DNA of 64,000 bases, from positions 29,189,075 to 29,253,074 of the forward strand of contig NC_079514.1 in the NCBI RefSeq assembly GCF_000801105.2, in the 5' to 3' direction. The notes below the pieces were generated by a model. The model did not search any database, was not told the origin of the DNA, and saw only the letters and a program-made list of their open reading frames with translations. Positions 12,886 through 25,058 of this stretch are shown piece by piece. Both the position numbers and the translations under genes were made by a program. Each line of letters starts with the position of its first letter. Position 1 is the stretch's first letter. The stretch comes from Raphanus sativus (lineage: Eukaryota > Streptophyta > Magnoliopsida > Brassicales > Brassicaceae).

Positions 12886-12989
12886 TCATTTTTTAGTTGA
12901 AATTGTAGGCGGTTCCCGAAAAAAAAATAAGCGAAAAAAATGATCCCTAAAGTCGATACTAAGAGAAATGTATAAACCAATGCTTCCAT
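12886..12989 (-). pseudogene. psbT: psbT pseudogene (plastid-derived)
   Basis: Photosystem II subunit T, normally 33 residues. The start at 12987-12989 gives MEALVYTFLLVSTLGIIFFA. Two extra bases in a T-rich run (104 instead of 102 bases) then lose the FREPPKISTKK tail, which is visible in another frame next to TGA at 12886-12888. Confidence 0.9.
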
Positions 12990-12992
12990 AAA

Positions 12993-13076
12993 TTTGATCG
13001 TGATTTACAATATAGCTTTCATACCTGTTTATGTTTACTGAGGAGTATGAAAGCTATAATTGTAAACCACGATCAA
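12993..13076. repeat. 32-bp imperfect inverted repeat at the plastid insertion's right edge
   Basis: The left arm TTGATCGTGATTTACAATAT..., 12993-13024, and the right arm ending GTAAACCACGATCAA, 13045-13076, are near-perfect reverse complements around a 20-base loop. The left arm adjoins the psbT start. The structure may be a plastid spacer hairpin or an inverted duplication formed at the integration junction. Confidence 0.75.
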
Positions 13077-13144
13077 GATAAAGAAGGTCAAGATCATGTG
13101 GAGTTAGATGAATCTTTGCTTGACTAGATTCGTTTATGTTTTTG

Positions 13145-13405
13145 GGTCGAACTGTGCTCGAAAGATATCACGGTTCACTCTTCTACCATTTTGGGTATTT
13201 CAGATCATAAAGAATGGCGCAAAAGAGAAAACAGGAAGCCCATGTCTTTAAAAGCTTGGTCCTCAACGTTTAAGGTGAATATAGTAATTACTCGATAGCA
13301 TACGGACAAATATTAGACAAGTTGCTTATTTATTCTTAAGAAACATATGCATTACGTGAACATTTCAGTTATTATATATAATGTTTTCTCTTTTTATATA
13401 GGACA
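13145..13405 (+). pseudogene. Unidentified gene fragment, copy 1
   Basis: This stretch repeats, with indels, the sequence at 14155-14456. Shared blocks include GAACTGTGCTCGAA, TCTACCATTTT, AATGGCGCA and AGAGAAAACAGGAAGC, then TCTTTAAAAGCTTGGTCCTC. Copy 1 lacks about 35 bases present in copy 2. It abuts the plastid insertion on its left and a Helitron on its right. I do not recognise the protein family. Confidence 0.6.
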
Positions 13406-14051
13406 CTAGATTTTGACCCGCGCTTTGGAAGCGCGGAATATTTTACGATGAAAAAATTCACTAATAACTTAACAAAATATTTTTGGTAATTTTTAAAAGA
13501 GTGTGTATTTAAAATATTTTTTCATTTTAAATCAGTGTTTTTAAATTCAACCCGATTGTGATTATTACCGGTTAATCCGGAGATCTGACAATTCAATTTA
13601 GGTTTTTAAAATATTCATATTAAAAAATCACTAAAACCCGAGACTAAATCGATTGAACTGATGGATGACCGATATGTAATCTAACTAAATTGTAAAGTTT
13701 TCATATTTTGTAGTCTTATAATCCAAATTTTAAAGTTCATTATTTTGCAATTATGAAATTTTAACGTTTCTACAAAATTTTAAAGAGAAAATGATAGATA
13801 TAAAATAACTAAGATTAATTATTGTTATTGTTGGAAACATTGATAGTAGTAAAAAAATATATTGTTTAGAAACATTGATAGTAGTATAAAGAAAATAAAT
13901 ATATTGTTTGGAAACATAGATAGTAGTATAAAGAAAGAAACATTAGTGATTTAATGTAAGTTTAACTATAAAGTATAAATGTGTATTTAATTTAAAAACT
14001 TACAAAATAAATGTTAGGTCCAAGAGAATGTTTCTGTTTTAATAAGATAGA
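13406..14051 (-). mobile_element. Non-autonomous Helitron (646 bp)
   Basis: On the minus strand the element starts TCTATCTTATTAAAACAG (5' end at 14051) and ends with a GC-rich hairpin (CCGCGCTTCCAAAGCGCGG) and CTAG at 13406-13409. Flanking bases fit insertion between A and T. There is no coding capacity; the internal repeats 'aaacattgatagtagta' occur three times. It splits the duplicated gene fragment region. Confidence 0.82.
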
Positions 14052-14154
14052 TTGGGTCGTGTGTCTAGTTTTTTATATTTGTGTAAATGGGTCGGTCCAC
14101 GTTTCAATTTGCACCTTGCATACCTATTGGAGAGATGAAATTGTGGACACTTTT

Positions 14155-14456
14155 TGGATTGAACTGTGCTCGAAGATATTACGGTCACTTCTACCATTTT
14201 TGGCTATTCAGAAAAGATGATGGAAAACTTTGTACCATTGATAAAGATCATCATAAAGGAATGGCGCAGAAGAGAAAACAGGAAGCCATGTCTTTAAAAG
14301 CTTGGTCCTCAACATTTAAGGTGAATATAGTAATTTTCTCGATAGGATACTGACAAATATTAGACAAGTTGCGTTGTTTATTCTTAAAAAACATATGCAT
14401 GATGTGAACATTTCAGTTATTATATAATGTTCTCTTTTTGACAATAGGACACATTG
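14155..14456 (+). pseudogene. Unidentified gene fragment, copy 2
   Basis: This is a longer copy of the fragment at 13145-13405. One frame from 14087 reads through WTLFGLNCARRYYGHF, then LCTIDKDHHKGMAQKRKQE and AMSLKAWSSTFKV, before degenerating. The basic, non-repetitive composition suggests a former exon. I do not recognise the family. Confidence 0.5.
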
Positions 14457-14869
14457 GACAGAATATATTTGTACCTTGTAACATGCGAAATGGCCTAGCC
14501 ATTGGATGCAACATAATACCAAACGCATCAACATGCGCGCATATGTGACATGTGAATAATGTGAACAAATCTTGATGTTAACAACGGAGATTTCGTACTC
14601 TCTATGGATCCAGATAGAATAGTCCCAAACGAATCGTATGTGTATGGTAGATATATTTTGAGACGAAGAAATAAACGCATCGTATGTGTATGGTAGATAC
14701 TATACTGAGATAGAGCTGTCGAATGCCCGTCCATAGTCTTATTGGACCATTTCAATTATGAACATTATCGGGGTGGTTTATATTGGACAATGGTCCAAAG
14801 TCCAAACAAATACCCATTATGTTTATCAATTATTTTATTTCTTAAAAATTTTGAAAATACATTTTCTCT
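14457..14869. other. Gene-free stretch
   Basis: No gene was recognised. The 19-base word CGTATGTGTATGGTAGATA occurs twice about 47 bases apart (near 14635 and 14682), a small local duplication. Confidence 0.4.
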
Positions 14870-15780
14870 TCAAAATTACAAAACTATTTTTTTCTCGCCA
14901 AACTATAGAACTATATTTTCTGCAAGAATCGTAAAATTACGTTTCTCCACCAAATAAAAAAAATTACGTTTTCGTGCAAAAAATCAAGAAATCATGGTTT
15001 TCCGCCAAAACTGACAAATCATGTTTTCCCGCCAAAATCGGAAATCACGGTTCCTGCCAAAAAACGAGAAAATCATGTTGTTCCGCCAAAACCGAGAAAT
15101 CATGTTTTCCCACAAAACTGAGAAATCATGTTTTTCAGCCAAAACCGAGAAACCACGTTTCCGCCAAAATTAGAAAAACCAGTTTCCTACTAAACCGAGA
15201 AATCTCATGTTTTCCGCCAAAACCGAGAAAATCATATTTTCCCGTAAAAATCGAGAAATTACGTTTTTCCGTCAAAACCGAGAATCACATTTCACCGCCA
15301 AACTGGAAAAATCAGGTTTTTCCCGCCCAAAATTGAGAAATTAAGTTTTCCGCCAAAACAGAGAAGTTACATTTTCCCGCCAAAACTAAAAAATCACGTT
15401 TCCCACCAAAACTGAAAATCACGTTTTTCCGCCAAAACAGAGAAATAAAGTTTTCCGCCAAAACCGAAAAATCATGTTTTCCGCCAAATCGAGATATTGT
15501 GTGTTTCCGCCAAAAATTGAAATACATGTTTTCCCTCCAAAACTGAGAAATTAAGTTTATATGCCAAAACCGAATATTATATTTTTTTTCATGTCAAAAT
15601 CGTAATTTATGTTTTCCATCAAAAATTGTAAAATTACGTTTTTCCGCCAAAACTGTAAAATTACGTTTTCCTGCCAAAACCTTAAAATTTTGTTTTCCTG
15701 ATAAACCGTAAAATTTACGTTTTCTCGCAACCCGTAAAATTACATTTTCCGATAGAACCAATATAATTACGTTTTCTATT
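14870..15780. repeat. Degenerate minisatellite of about 30-bp units
   Basis: About 30 imperfect tandem copies of a unit resembling CCGCCAAAACCGAGAAATCA followed by a short T run. The repeats stay open by chance in several frames and encode low-complexity FRRK/KPRNH-type peptides on both strands, which I do not treat as genes. Units decay towards both ends. Confidence 0.85.
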
Positions 15781-15849
15781 AAATCGTAAAGTTTTGATTT
15801 TTTTGTTATATTTGTGTTTTTTCAATAATTTGAAAACTATAATTTTAGG

Positions 15850-16015
15850 TTAAGTTGCACGGAAGCTTTCATCGGAGGTCCTCTTCCCACTTGGAATCAG
15901 AATCGGAACCTTGTGGAAGCTTACGGAATCTCGCTTCCAAAATATTTTCCAAAATATTCTTTTTAAAAAACACGTTGGAAGCTTACGATTCCGTTTTGGA
16001 ATTACGCTTCCGCTT
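15850..16015. repeat. GGAAGC/GCTTCC-rich dispersed repeat
   Basis: Short alternating motifs (GGAAGCTTACG, CGCTTCC, GGAATCTCGCTTCC, TTGGAATTACGCTTCC) form overlapping imperfect palindromes. This fits a decayed MITE-like repeat. No coding sequence. Confidence 0.4.
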
Positions 16016-16291
16016 TTTTTTTTAAAAACCCATTGTCATAATTCATAAAAATATAAAATCATAGTTTTAGTTTATATAAAATCCAAATTTTAATAGTAAT
16101 GAGTTAAAGAGAATAGAAGATATACAAATATTAAAATAACACTATATTTTTTTATGCATGAAGTTTTTATTAAAGATATATCACATATTCAATATATTAT
16201 GTCAATAAATTTTGAAGTTTTAAAATTAACTAATATAATAATATTATTTAAACTTAACTTCTGTTGTATTTTTTATAGTTTTAATATGAAA

Positions 16292-16322
16292 CTAGATTTG
16301 GACCCGTGCGTTGCACGGATTT
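16292..16322 (-). mobile_element. Helitron 3' terminus
   Basis: On the minus strand it reads hairpin ATCCGTGCAACGCACGGGT, a short spacer, then CTAG (16292-16295) followed by T. The matching 5' end to the right was not found, so the element is truncated or too diverged. Confidence 0.65.
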
Positions 16323-17669
16323 TATTTAATCTTTTAGTTTCAAGAACATGTAAAAAGAATGAAAATATTTTTTCCACATTAGTTCTTCGATTTTTTCAGT
16401 ATTATTGGTTATGTTTCGTAATAATATTTTTTTTACATAAATTTTGATTGATATTTCTATTTTAGTAATCATGGTGTTCCAAATAGTGTATTATATTTTT
16501 ACTTTTAATAAATACTTCATTTTTAATTATTTTTTTTTTAAATATTAGTCTTATTTAATTGAAACAAATAGAACTGTGAACTCTCTATATCGTTGTAGAA
16601 CTGGTGAACTCTCTATATTATTATTGCTTAAAATTACACAACACCAATCAATATGTATTATTGATAGTTAGCTAAATATCAAATATATTGCTAGAGAAAA
16701 CATCAAATGTGTTTATTTAGCATCCATGATGTGACTTTAACCTCTTCTTTATATATCATATATTATTAAAACTTTTTTGATATATAATATTTTGTAATAC
16801 ACTATTGTCGTTATGTTTTAAAAGTCTGAAGCTTTGTAGTTGTATTGACTCTCGACAGTGTGATGTATAATTTTAATACTAGACTTGGGATGTATAGACC
16901 AAACTTTAAGCTTTGACTTTAACTCTATAGGAAACTACATCATTTCAGTTTGAAAAGATATCTTGCATCTGTTGGTATGAGACGTATTCTAGGAATAAAA
17001 TCTGTTTTTTCTAGATAACTTCGACTTAGGATTTCTTCTTCAATAATCATGTTATCTAGGTCGAGTTATTAGTAATATTGTCTATTGTAAAGTTCTTCTC
17101 TTTGATTTAAATTCCTTAGTAGCATGATCTACAACTTTGATTACAAAGTTTTCTCTATATTTAAATTCTTTAGTAGCATGATATAATCATAACCAATTTA
17201 TATATCGATAAAAGCAAACACACATAAACATAATCACACATAAACATAATGTCCACATTAACTTACGTACAGCAACATGTACACACGCCTAAGTATAATT
17301 GTGGAAATAATTAATCTACGACATCATGACAATTATATATTTAATAAAAGATCAACATCAGTTTAATATGAAAATTAGGATATCTAGTTATGTGAAAATT
17401 AGGATATCTAATTATTTCATCAACATGAGATACTCCAAAAAGAGAATAAAAACGTAAAGATGTGAAAGAGCATGCAGAATAACTCGTTTGATATTATGTT
17501 TGGTGTCAAACTATGAGAAGTTACAAAATATGAAAAAGCCTAATCACAGATATAGATGTGAATAATTCTAGTTCCTTTTGGTTTATGAAAGTTATAGTTC
17601 ATAAGAAAATTAACTATTTAAATAGGAAAAGTTGATTATACATAAGAAAATTGAAATAATTATTCTAAA
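16323..17669. other. AT-rich gene-free stretch
   Basis: Probably the body of the Helitron ending at 16292 plus other decayed repeats. No coding frame with family features on either strand. Confidence 0.4.
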
Positions 17670-18345
17670 ATCTTTTTTTTTATTAGGATTTGAAGAAAGG
17701 AAAACTACTATTAAACACTCTTCTACAATTTTCTTATGTTTAAGATTTTAGAAAAGGACAATTACTATCAAATAAATTTTTACAATTATATTTTCTTTAG
17801 ATTTTAGAAAACGAAATTAGTATTAAATACATTTTTGACAAATATTTTTTTTTAAATTTAAAGAAATTAGAGAAAGATACAATTAAATAATTTAAAAATT
17901 ACTTTTAAAAAAACTGTTTCATCATCTTATTATATATTTTACTAATCATGATAAATTTTAACATATGAAAAAATTTTAAAAGGAAGATTACTATTAAATA
18001 ATATTTCACAATTATCTTTTCTTTAGGATTTTAAAAAAGGAAAAAATTAGTACTAAATAAATTATCTGACAAATCTTTTTTTTCTTGAGGATTTTAAAAA
18101 TAAATCTTAAAAACAAATTACTATTAAATAACTTAATATAATTTTTAATATAAAATAGTTTTGAAAATAATTTTTGAAAAATAGTTTTTATTTTTTATTT
18201 TTTCTTATTATATATATTTTTGATCATGACATAATATCACAATATTAAAAATAACATTACTATCAAAAAACTTTTGCAATTTTTTTTTAAGATTTTAAAA
18301 ATGGAAAATTACTATTTAATGATATATGTAATTAATTTTTAACAA
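17670..18345. repeat. Degenerate repeat with motif GATTTTAAAAA..TTACTATTAAATA
   Basis: The pair of motifs (a)GGATTTTAAAAAAGGAAA and TTACTATTAAATAA recurs six to seven times at roughly 75-100-base intervals, with strong decay. It is likely an old tandem array. No coding content. Confidence 0.5.
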
Positions 18346-20070
18346 AATAATTTTATAACTATTATATTGTCTAACTCATAACAATCTTAAATATATAACA
18401 ATCATTTGAATATGATGCATGATACATTCCAGTTGCAAAGTCATCGTAATGTTTTTGGATCTCCAAATCTTATATATTCTACAACTTTATGTGCAGTTGA
18501 AAAATATTAAATAATTAAAAATGCTGATAGAATTACATATGAAATTATAATATTAACTTCTCAATACCTATTCAGCATCTTCTTCGTGTTAGTCATCTTT
18601 TCAGCCTCTTTTTCTAATAATCTTTTCCTTCTCTCTTAAAACATTTAACATGCATGTTCCTTCTTTCACCATGTTTCTTTAATATATTCCGTTAGATATC
18701 CAAAGTTTGTATATTCAACTACCCCCATATGTGTTCTTCGGTCTATATCACAATAATCACACATTTATGTCGTAATTCCTTATATAATTACTTTAACACA
18801 CTATTTTATTTAAACACGTAACATTTTTCTATTGAAAATTCCTCATTGTTTTCTAAATTTTCTAAGTTTATTGCCATCATATGTTTCTCGGTTGATTTTC
18901 ATCTTGTCCTTTCCCGAAACTATTTTTGGGCCATTCTGTAAAATTGGATAGTTTTCTCTCACATAATACAAACTAGGAATTTCTCTGTGATTTCGCGGAA
19001 GTAACATTATACAGAGAAATATATATTATGTTTATAATATTACAATCACTGAAAAATAATGAAAGATATTAAAATTTACTTTTTAACTTTGAATTGTTTG
19101 ATTATCAAAAATTCAACATATATTTTTAGAAGATCTTAGATAGTTCAACAATATAAATATAAGTCACTAAAAATCTTTCTATGAAAACCATATTATAATC
19201 TTTCTCTTACTCTACCTTTCATAGAGGAAAAAAAGATTTTATTTTGTGTAGTTCCAAGATGATGGTCAAGGTTTCTATATATTTTGCAATCACTAAAATA
19301 TATTTTTCATATAGTTTCTATTATTAAAAAAAATAAAATCACATATTTATTTTATAATATTTTATAAAATCTCACTATGTGCAAGACATACATTATTAAA
19401 GAAGAACAGTCTGACACCGCCTAAGGCACCGATCTTCAACTTATATATTATATATATATATATATATTATTATATCAACATTTATTCTAAATTTAGTTAT
19501 AACAAATCATATTTTCAGAATGTTTTTAATATAATCTTCTTATAACTTATCAAATGCTACAATGCTAATTAGATATAACTGATAATATTTAATGTAGGAA
19601 AACCGATCACTGACGACACAATTTCGTAAAATATGATTTGTTAATGAAGAGTAATGATAGCTTTTTGTTCAAGTTTTTTTTGTCACAGAAGTTCTTTATT
19701 GTGGTTTTCCTTATAAACAAGCCAAACGAAACAAAATTATTAATGGTATAATACATATTATTTTTTTTATCAAAGACATATTAACCATTATACTATTATT
19801 AATATACACATAGTTTAGTGACTCAGCTTATTTAAACCATTATTGTTTTTATGATTTTTTACTGAGGTACTATTCGGGAACATAGTGCTGGATGATCTTC
19901 TTCCATTTTTTTTACTTCTTCAGCTAAGTATATTTTGCTGAGTAGCTTCATCAGAATCATGTTCACTGAAAAACCAAAAAAAAAAAAAACAATAGGTGTA
20001 TGCATCAAATATTCAGCTGTAACAATTAAATTCTTCAATATTCTTTGCTATAGTCTAAAGGTTCATTAGC
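18346..20070. other. AT-rich gene-free stretch
   Basis: No gene recognised. It contains a (TA)n run near 19440-19470 and several A/T homopolymers. Confidence 0.4.
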
Positions 20071-20072
20071 TA

Positions 20073-20203
20073 TGTTTTTCATTCATTAAAGAAAATCCCA
20101 AAAGAAACCAACAGTAACAGTTAACAGCTCTAAAACTTTGTTTTTCATTCATTAAAGAAACTTCCAAAAGAAACCAATAGTATCAGTTAACAGCTCTAAA
20201 ACA
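20073..20203. repeat. 66-bp tandem duplication
   Basis: Two adjacent copies (20073-20138 and 20139-20203) begin TGTTTTTCATTCATTAAAGA and end AACAGCTCTAAAAC, with a few substitutions. It lies downstream of the NF-YC-like gene. Confidence 0.75.
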
Positions 20204-20586
20204 ACATAATATCAAACTTAAAACACTCGATGATCAAAATACAGCAACTCGCAAATGGATATGCTTAGATACTTCATATCAGTTGCTCTTCTCTATGCAC
20301 AAACACAATATGTTCATAAATTGTGCATCAGTCATTAGTTTATAGATATAATATTGGTTTGTCTCAATTTACAATGTATGCACAAGCAGAATCCTATGAA
20401 TTAGTGCAGTTGTTGTGTGATTACAAGTTACATAAGAATACCAGGAGATAGAGTTGAGATCAAAATTTTTATGATTGCTAGATGGCTTGGCTATCAGAGT
20501 CTCCTGCACTGGGTAGAAATTTTACTTAGTACTACTTTAAAATGTTTGGTTTAAGGTAATATCAATGAAACTGTATACTAATTTAC

Positions 20587-21149
20587 CTGCTCAATCTGGT
20601 TCATATCGATTGCAACATTCATGTCTGGCAAAATCATTTTAACAGGAGGCAACACTCTCTCAGGCTCTGCATGTTCTAGCACACCCTGAATAGAGAAAAT
20701 TAGCACAAAAATTATTCCTTTACGAATGCAATTTTCAGTCAAATATAAATACAATATTGGGTGATTGTTTTTTTCTAATTCACCATGTAAGATTGCTAAC
20801 CTGATGGGTGGCACAATATGGTCCAAAAGGAACAAGATCAGTCAGGAAATAATGAGTTTCTGAATTCTTTACGGCATGGAAGACATCACAATGCTGTATT
20901 GTCTGACGAGTGCATGATTGAGTGTGCATCCAAGCTCGTAATGTTAGCTCTAGAATTAAGTATTCACATGCTTTTGAAAACAGTGCAGGCGCATCCCTGC
21001 TTATCTGAAAACTCACATTTATCAGATCCATTAAAAAAAATTAATTACCAATTTTTTTAACGAAACTCATTCATGTTATCATACCCTGACTTTAGGATCA
21101 GATTTCAAAATCTTTTTGACTCTAGATAGTGGCAAACAGCAGGTGAATC
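20587..21149 (-). CDS. NF-YC12: NF-YC-like histone-fold transcription factor subunit (NF-YC12-like), partial or decayed
   Basis: NF-YC pairs with NF-YB through a histone fold and joins NF-YA to bind CCAAT boxes. Three minus-strand exons with GT-AG borders keep phase. Exon A, 21149-21085, encodes LPLSRVKKILKSDPKVR (alpha-1 and L1). Exon B, 21004-20801, encodes ISRDAPALFSKACEYLILEL, then WMHTQSCTRQTIQ and FLTDLVPFGP (the rest of the fold). Exon C, 20685-20587, encodes VKMILPDMNVAIDMNQIEQ. A further 3' exon may start at 20503 (contains NFDLNS). I could not place the first exon, although a 65-codon frame lies at 21354-21551. It lies next to a PMI15-like gene, as AT5G38140 (NF-YC12) does in Arabidopsis. 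It could be a pseudogene. Confidence 0.72.
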
Positions 21150-22490
21150 CTGTGAGTCAACAGAACAAGTCAAGGTACTCAGTAGTCACCATAACGTTTT
21201 TTAGCTTCTCTGGATATGTCATGATTATTAGTCACCTGTGGAGTATTGAAGCTGATCCCACTGATTATTCCAAAATACCTTTAGAACAGCTTCTAGTGAC
21301 GAAAGTGCCTCAGTCTATCCATTTCAAAACCAAAACATTTAAAGACACGGAAATCAAATTAATTCAAGAGAAAACAACGGAGAACAAGGACATAATGAGC
21401 TTACATTGCTTGTTGAGGTATGATAAGGCAGTTCCATCATGCTATGTGAATATGGCGCAACAGGTTCCATCCTGATGCGAAATGCTTTGACAGATGCATT
21501 TGGTAACTGGGATGAGCTTGCAACTATTGACCTCTTCATTTTATACTTCACAACAGATTATGAGAAACGGGTGAAGATGTAGAGAATGAAGAGAGCATGG
21601 TCTTATATACCGAGCTTCAATAGTAACGTAACGAGTATCATTTAAGACACAATCAATGACAAAGAGATTCTCTTTAAAATGAGGAACACCTTTTGGTACA
21701 AATATGAAAACATTAAATGCTGAAACTTCAGTAAGGATTTACCTCGTGGAGTTCGTGACACTTACATAAGAAATAACCATTCGAAGGCCTTTTTGGTGAA
21801 AGCCACGCGCGCATGTCATGATACATGATAGTACCCCTTCTATTTCAGTTTATATCTTAGAATTCACATTATTTACAAAAATTAAGAAAATAACCATTTG
21901 ATCAATTCTATCTTAATTTGATTACTGAAATCCAATAGTATTCATTATCTTAATTTGTATGGGTAAAAGAAACAGTTTATATGAAAAATTGTATTGAATA
22001 ACACTTACGATAAATTAATTTGAAAATATATCAAGTAGCTAATAGCATATGTAAAATATCATGAAATTTTGTTATAAAATGTTTGTATGAATTCAATCTT
22101 TAGTAAGAGAACATTAGATGGTAACATCATTATGCTATCCTCATACTAAGACATAGACTTAAAAACCGAAAAAACTATTTGTAATGTAGCTATATCATGT
22201 GTGATTGAGTAACATGTCTAGGTAGATAATTTAGATAGGAAAAATCAATGTAACATAAATGATAGTTGTTTCCTATAACTCTAAGTTCACTAGCATAAGT
22301 GTAAGACATTCTAACCTCTTTTGAACAAAAACTTAATAGGAGAACTTGGAATATATTATTTTTGGTAACTTCAAAATTCCGTGAATGATACAACTGCATG
22401 CCAAATGTCAAGCAAATTTTTTCTGAAATATCAATATTTTTAAACAGGTAAAAAATTTTACATGTACAATATTTATAAACAGGTAAAAGT
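21150..22490. other. Upstream region of the NF-YC-like gene; no firm gene
   Basis: It may hold the missing first NF-YC exon(s). A plus-strand frame at 21116-21475 and a minus-strand frame at 21354-21551 overlap each other and have no recognisable domain. The rest is AT-rich. Confidence 0.35.
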
Positions 22491-22740
22491 AGCCCTAAAA
22501 TGATCAAAATAGCCTTTTTATCTTGAAATTTTTAATATTTTTTTAAAAAAATTTGAATTCATCCCCTAAACCCCACCTTTTAACTCTAAACCCTAGGTCT
22601 TAGATTAGTTAACCCTATGGATATAAATGCATATTTACCCTTTAATAAAATCTATTTTGTTCATTTTTCTCTTTGAAGTGTTATTTTTGTGAAAATAAAC
22701 TAAAAAGGGTTATCTAAGGAAATTTCTCTAAAAAAATTTA
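22491..22740. repeat. MITE-like repeat rich in AACCCTA motifs
   Basis: It contains CCCTAAACCCCACC, TAAACCCTAGG and a right part ending AAAAAGGGTTATCTAAGGAAA. This resembles short non-coding repeats common in Brassicaceae. Ends are not exact and no target duplication was found. Confidence 0.35.
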
Positions 22741-23990
22741 CATGTACAAACTAATAAATTTCATGGCGGAATAGAACTTGGAAGAACCCCACTATCTAGC
22801 CTATTGTCTCCACAAATATCAGCAAAAGTCCCTAAAACTAATTAGCTCTTTTCCATGCTTTGCAGTTGTTAAGTACTCTTACCAAGTGGTGGACCTATAA
22901 TGCCTTTTTCGGTGTCTAATACTAATATAATTAGGAAAATGATTGTCATCAGTAAAAATAATAAACAACCAAATAATCACACATCTGGACAAAATAAATG
23001 TATCAAAACTAAATAAACTATATCAGTCGTAAGCAACATCACAAAATTAGTATATATTATATTGTTAAGATCATAAATATAGTTTTGATACTAAAAAATG
23101 TGTCAAATTTGGAATTTGACACATCCAATGCATAGATTTTTGATAAACAGATCACAACACATATCCAAATCATTAAAAAAAATTAAACACACATAGATCA
23201 AGCATTCAAAAGACAATTTTATATATCAAAAAATATGTGATAACATGTTAAAACATGTTAAACATCATCAGAAATTGTCAGATCACAAGTTTGATACATT
23301 TTATGGCTATTACAACTATGTTGTTTGTGTTAGATGATAATACATGTTAGTTCAAAGATGTTTTCATGTGATTATAGTACATTATCTTTTTCGAGATGTG
23401 GGTCATGTGATGGAGTATATTTCGTGTGGATAACAATTATTTTCCATATAATTATAATATAGAATAATGTAACATAAAGTTAAACAAAATTATAAACTTA
23501 TGGGGTGCATTTGGAGTTTGGAACAAAATTTAGGCGTGTCAAGAGTAATTTTGTCAATTATTACACTAAACTAATCATATATAAATAAGAAAATATTGAT
23601 TTCAAAATTGTAAAGGGTGTTAAATGATACCCAATTGCTGCATTTGGATTCACCTTTGGTCTTATCCAATCTCGTATGTTTAGAAAGAGAAATAATATAT
23701 TTTGGGATGGGAAAGTAGAAGTAGAAGTAGAAGTAGAATTGTTTTATTAAATAATACTTTGATTGCATGGATTTTTACAAACTAAAGATCCATACCCTTT
23801 ATATAAGAAACCACTTGGATGATTACAAATTAGACATGGATTAATTCGATCCTAAAGTAGAGATTCATCTCTAAAAATACTTTAATATGTAATGATTTTC
23901 TCAATGAATGTTGTCTTTTTCTAGAATGAAATGAATACCATCTCTCTTTTATTCATTTAAACTGATGAATATTATGTAAAATGAAAATGA
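22741..23990. other. AT-rich gene-free stretch
   Basis: No gene recognised. It includes a short (AGTAGA)n-like run near 23715-23735. Confidence 0.4.
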
Positions 23991-23999
23991 ATTGAGTAT

Positions 24000-24790
24000 C
24001 ATGAAAATTTTATTCCATAAAAGTGTGTTCCAGTTTATCCCTTTATGCACATCGTAGATTCTTTCAGCTAACTACAACTTGTGTCTAACAACCTAGCTCA
24101 GCAAAATTACTAATCAGATATGAGCCTACTCTCGTAGTTGTCAACTCCTAAGTCATGATCCTAGATAGCTACTCTAGAATGCCAGCAATAAGTTTGAATT
24201 CTGTGAAGGATGTTAATTAATCACCTTAGCAGTTCTAAATCAATAATTCTTCATAACCACATAAACCCTAAGTCTAACAAAGTAACTATTCAGACATAAT
24301 TAAGCAAGTCATAAAGATAAACTGAACGAATTGCATAATTTAAATAAAGATAGAAAAACCAGAGTTCCAATACAATACCCTGAAGGAGTTCTTAGATCTT
24401 TTCTCCAAAACTATTAAATCTTAGTTTGTGTTGTTTCTACCTAAAAAATGACACAACTTATATTTTCTAGGTCAAAAATTGTCAGAGACATTCTTTTAAA
24501 TTGTGTAGTCTTCTTGGCTCAAATATTGATCTCGCCCGCAAGGCTTCTCGCTTCGGGTGTCAATTATATATTCTAGATCAAAACTCGTCAGGGTCATTCT
24601 TGTAAATTGTTTAGACTTCTGGGCTCAAATCTTGATATCGGCCTGCAAGGCTTCTCGTATCGGGTATCGATCGATACCAAGGATGTGTGTCGACCCCACA
24701 CTTCCTCTGGATATCGACTTTGTCTCCTCTTCATGCTCATCTATGGGTTTGGTTTCGATTAAGTTCCAGTTAGTGCTATGATCTCCACAG
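24000..24790. repeat. Decayed LTR-like sequence with an internal 110-bp duplication
   Basis: Two diverged copies (about 24465-24570 and 24575-24680) share GTCAnnGTCATTCTT, AAATTGTnTAG, GGCTCAAATnTTGAT and GCAAGGCTTCTCG. Upstream sequence (24000-24400) resembles LTR-type non-coding DNA. No coding domain or clear ends, so this class is tentative. Confidence 0.4.
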
Positions 24791-25058
24791 TGTTCTAGAA
24801 CGTACCTAAACCTATAAATATACTAAAATAGACTCTAAACATAACATAGTATATCAAAACAACAACTTCAAACTTGATTTTTTTAAAAACAAATTTAACA
24901 TTGTTCGTATATACAATATATGTAAAAATATGAAATTAGTAATCAGAAATTATTATCAATATATTGGTCTATATATACACATGAGGTTGCTAATAAGTAT
25001 CTTTAACCATTTGCTATATATATTATATATATATATATATCAGTTAATCATTTCACAA

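Noticed and set aside
14974..15527. 120- and 71-codon frames on opposite strands
   Set aside because: Both translate the 30-bp minisatellite; repeat units without stops, not genes.
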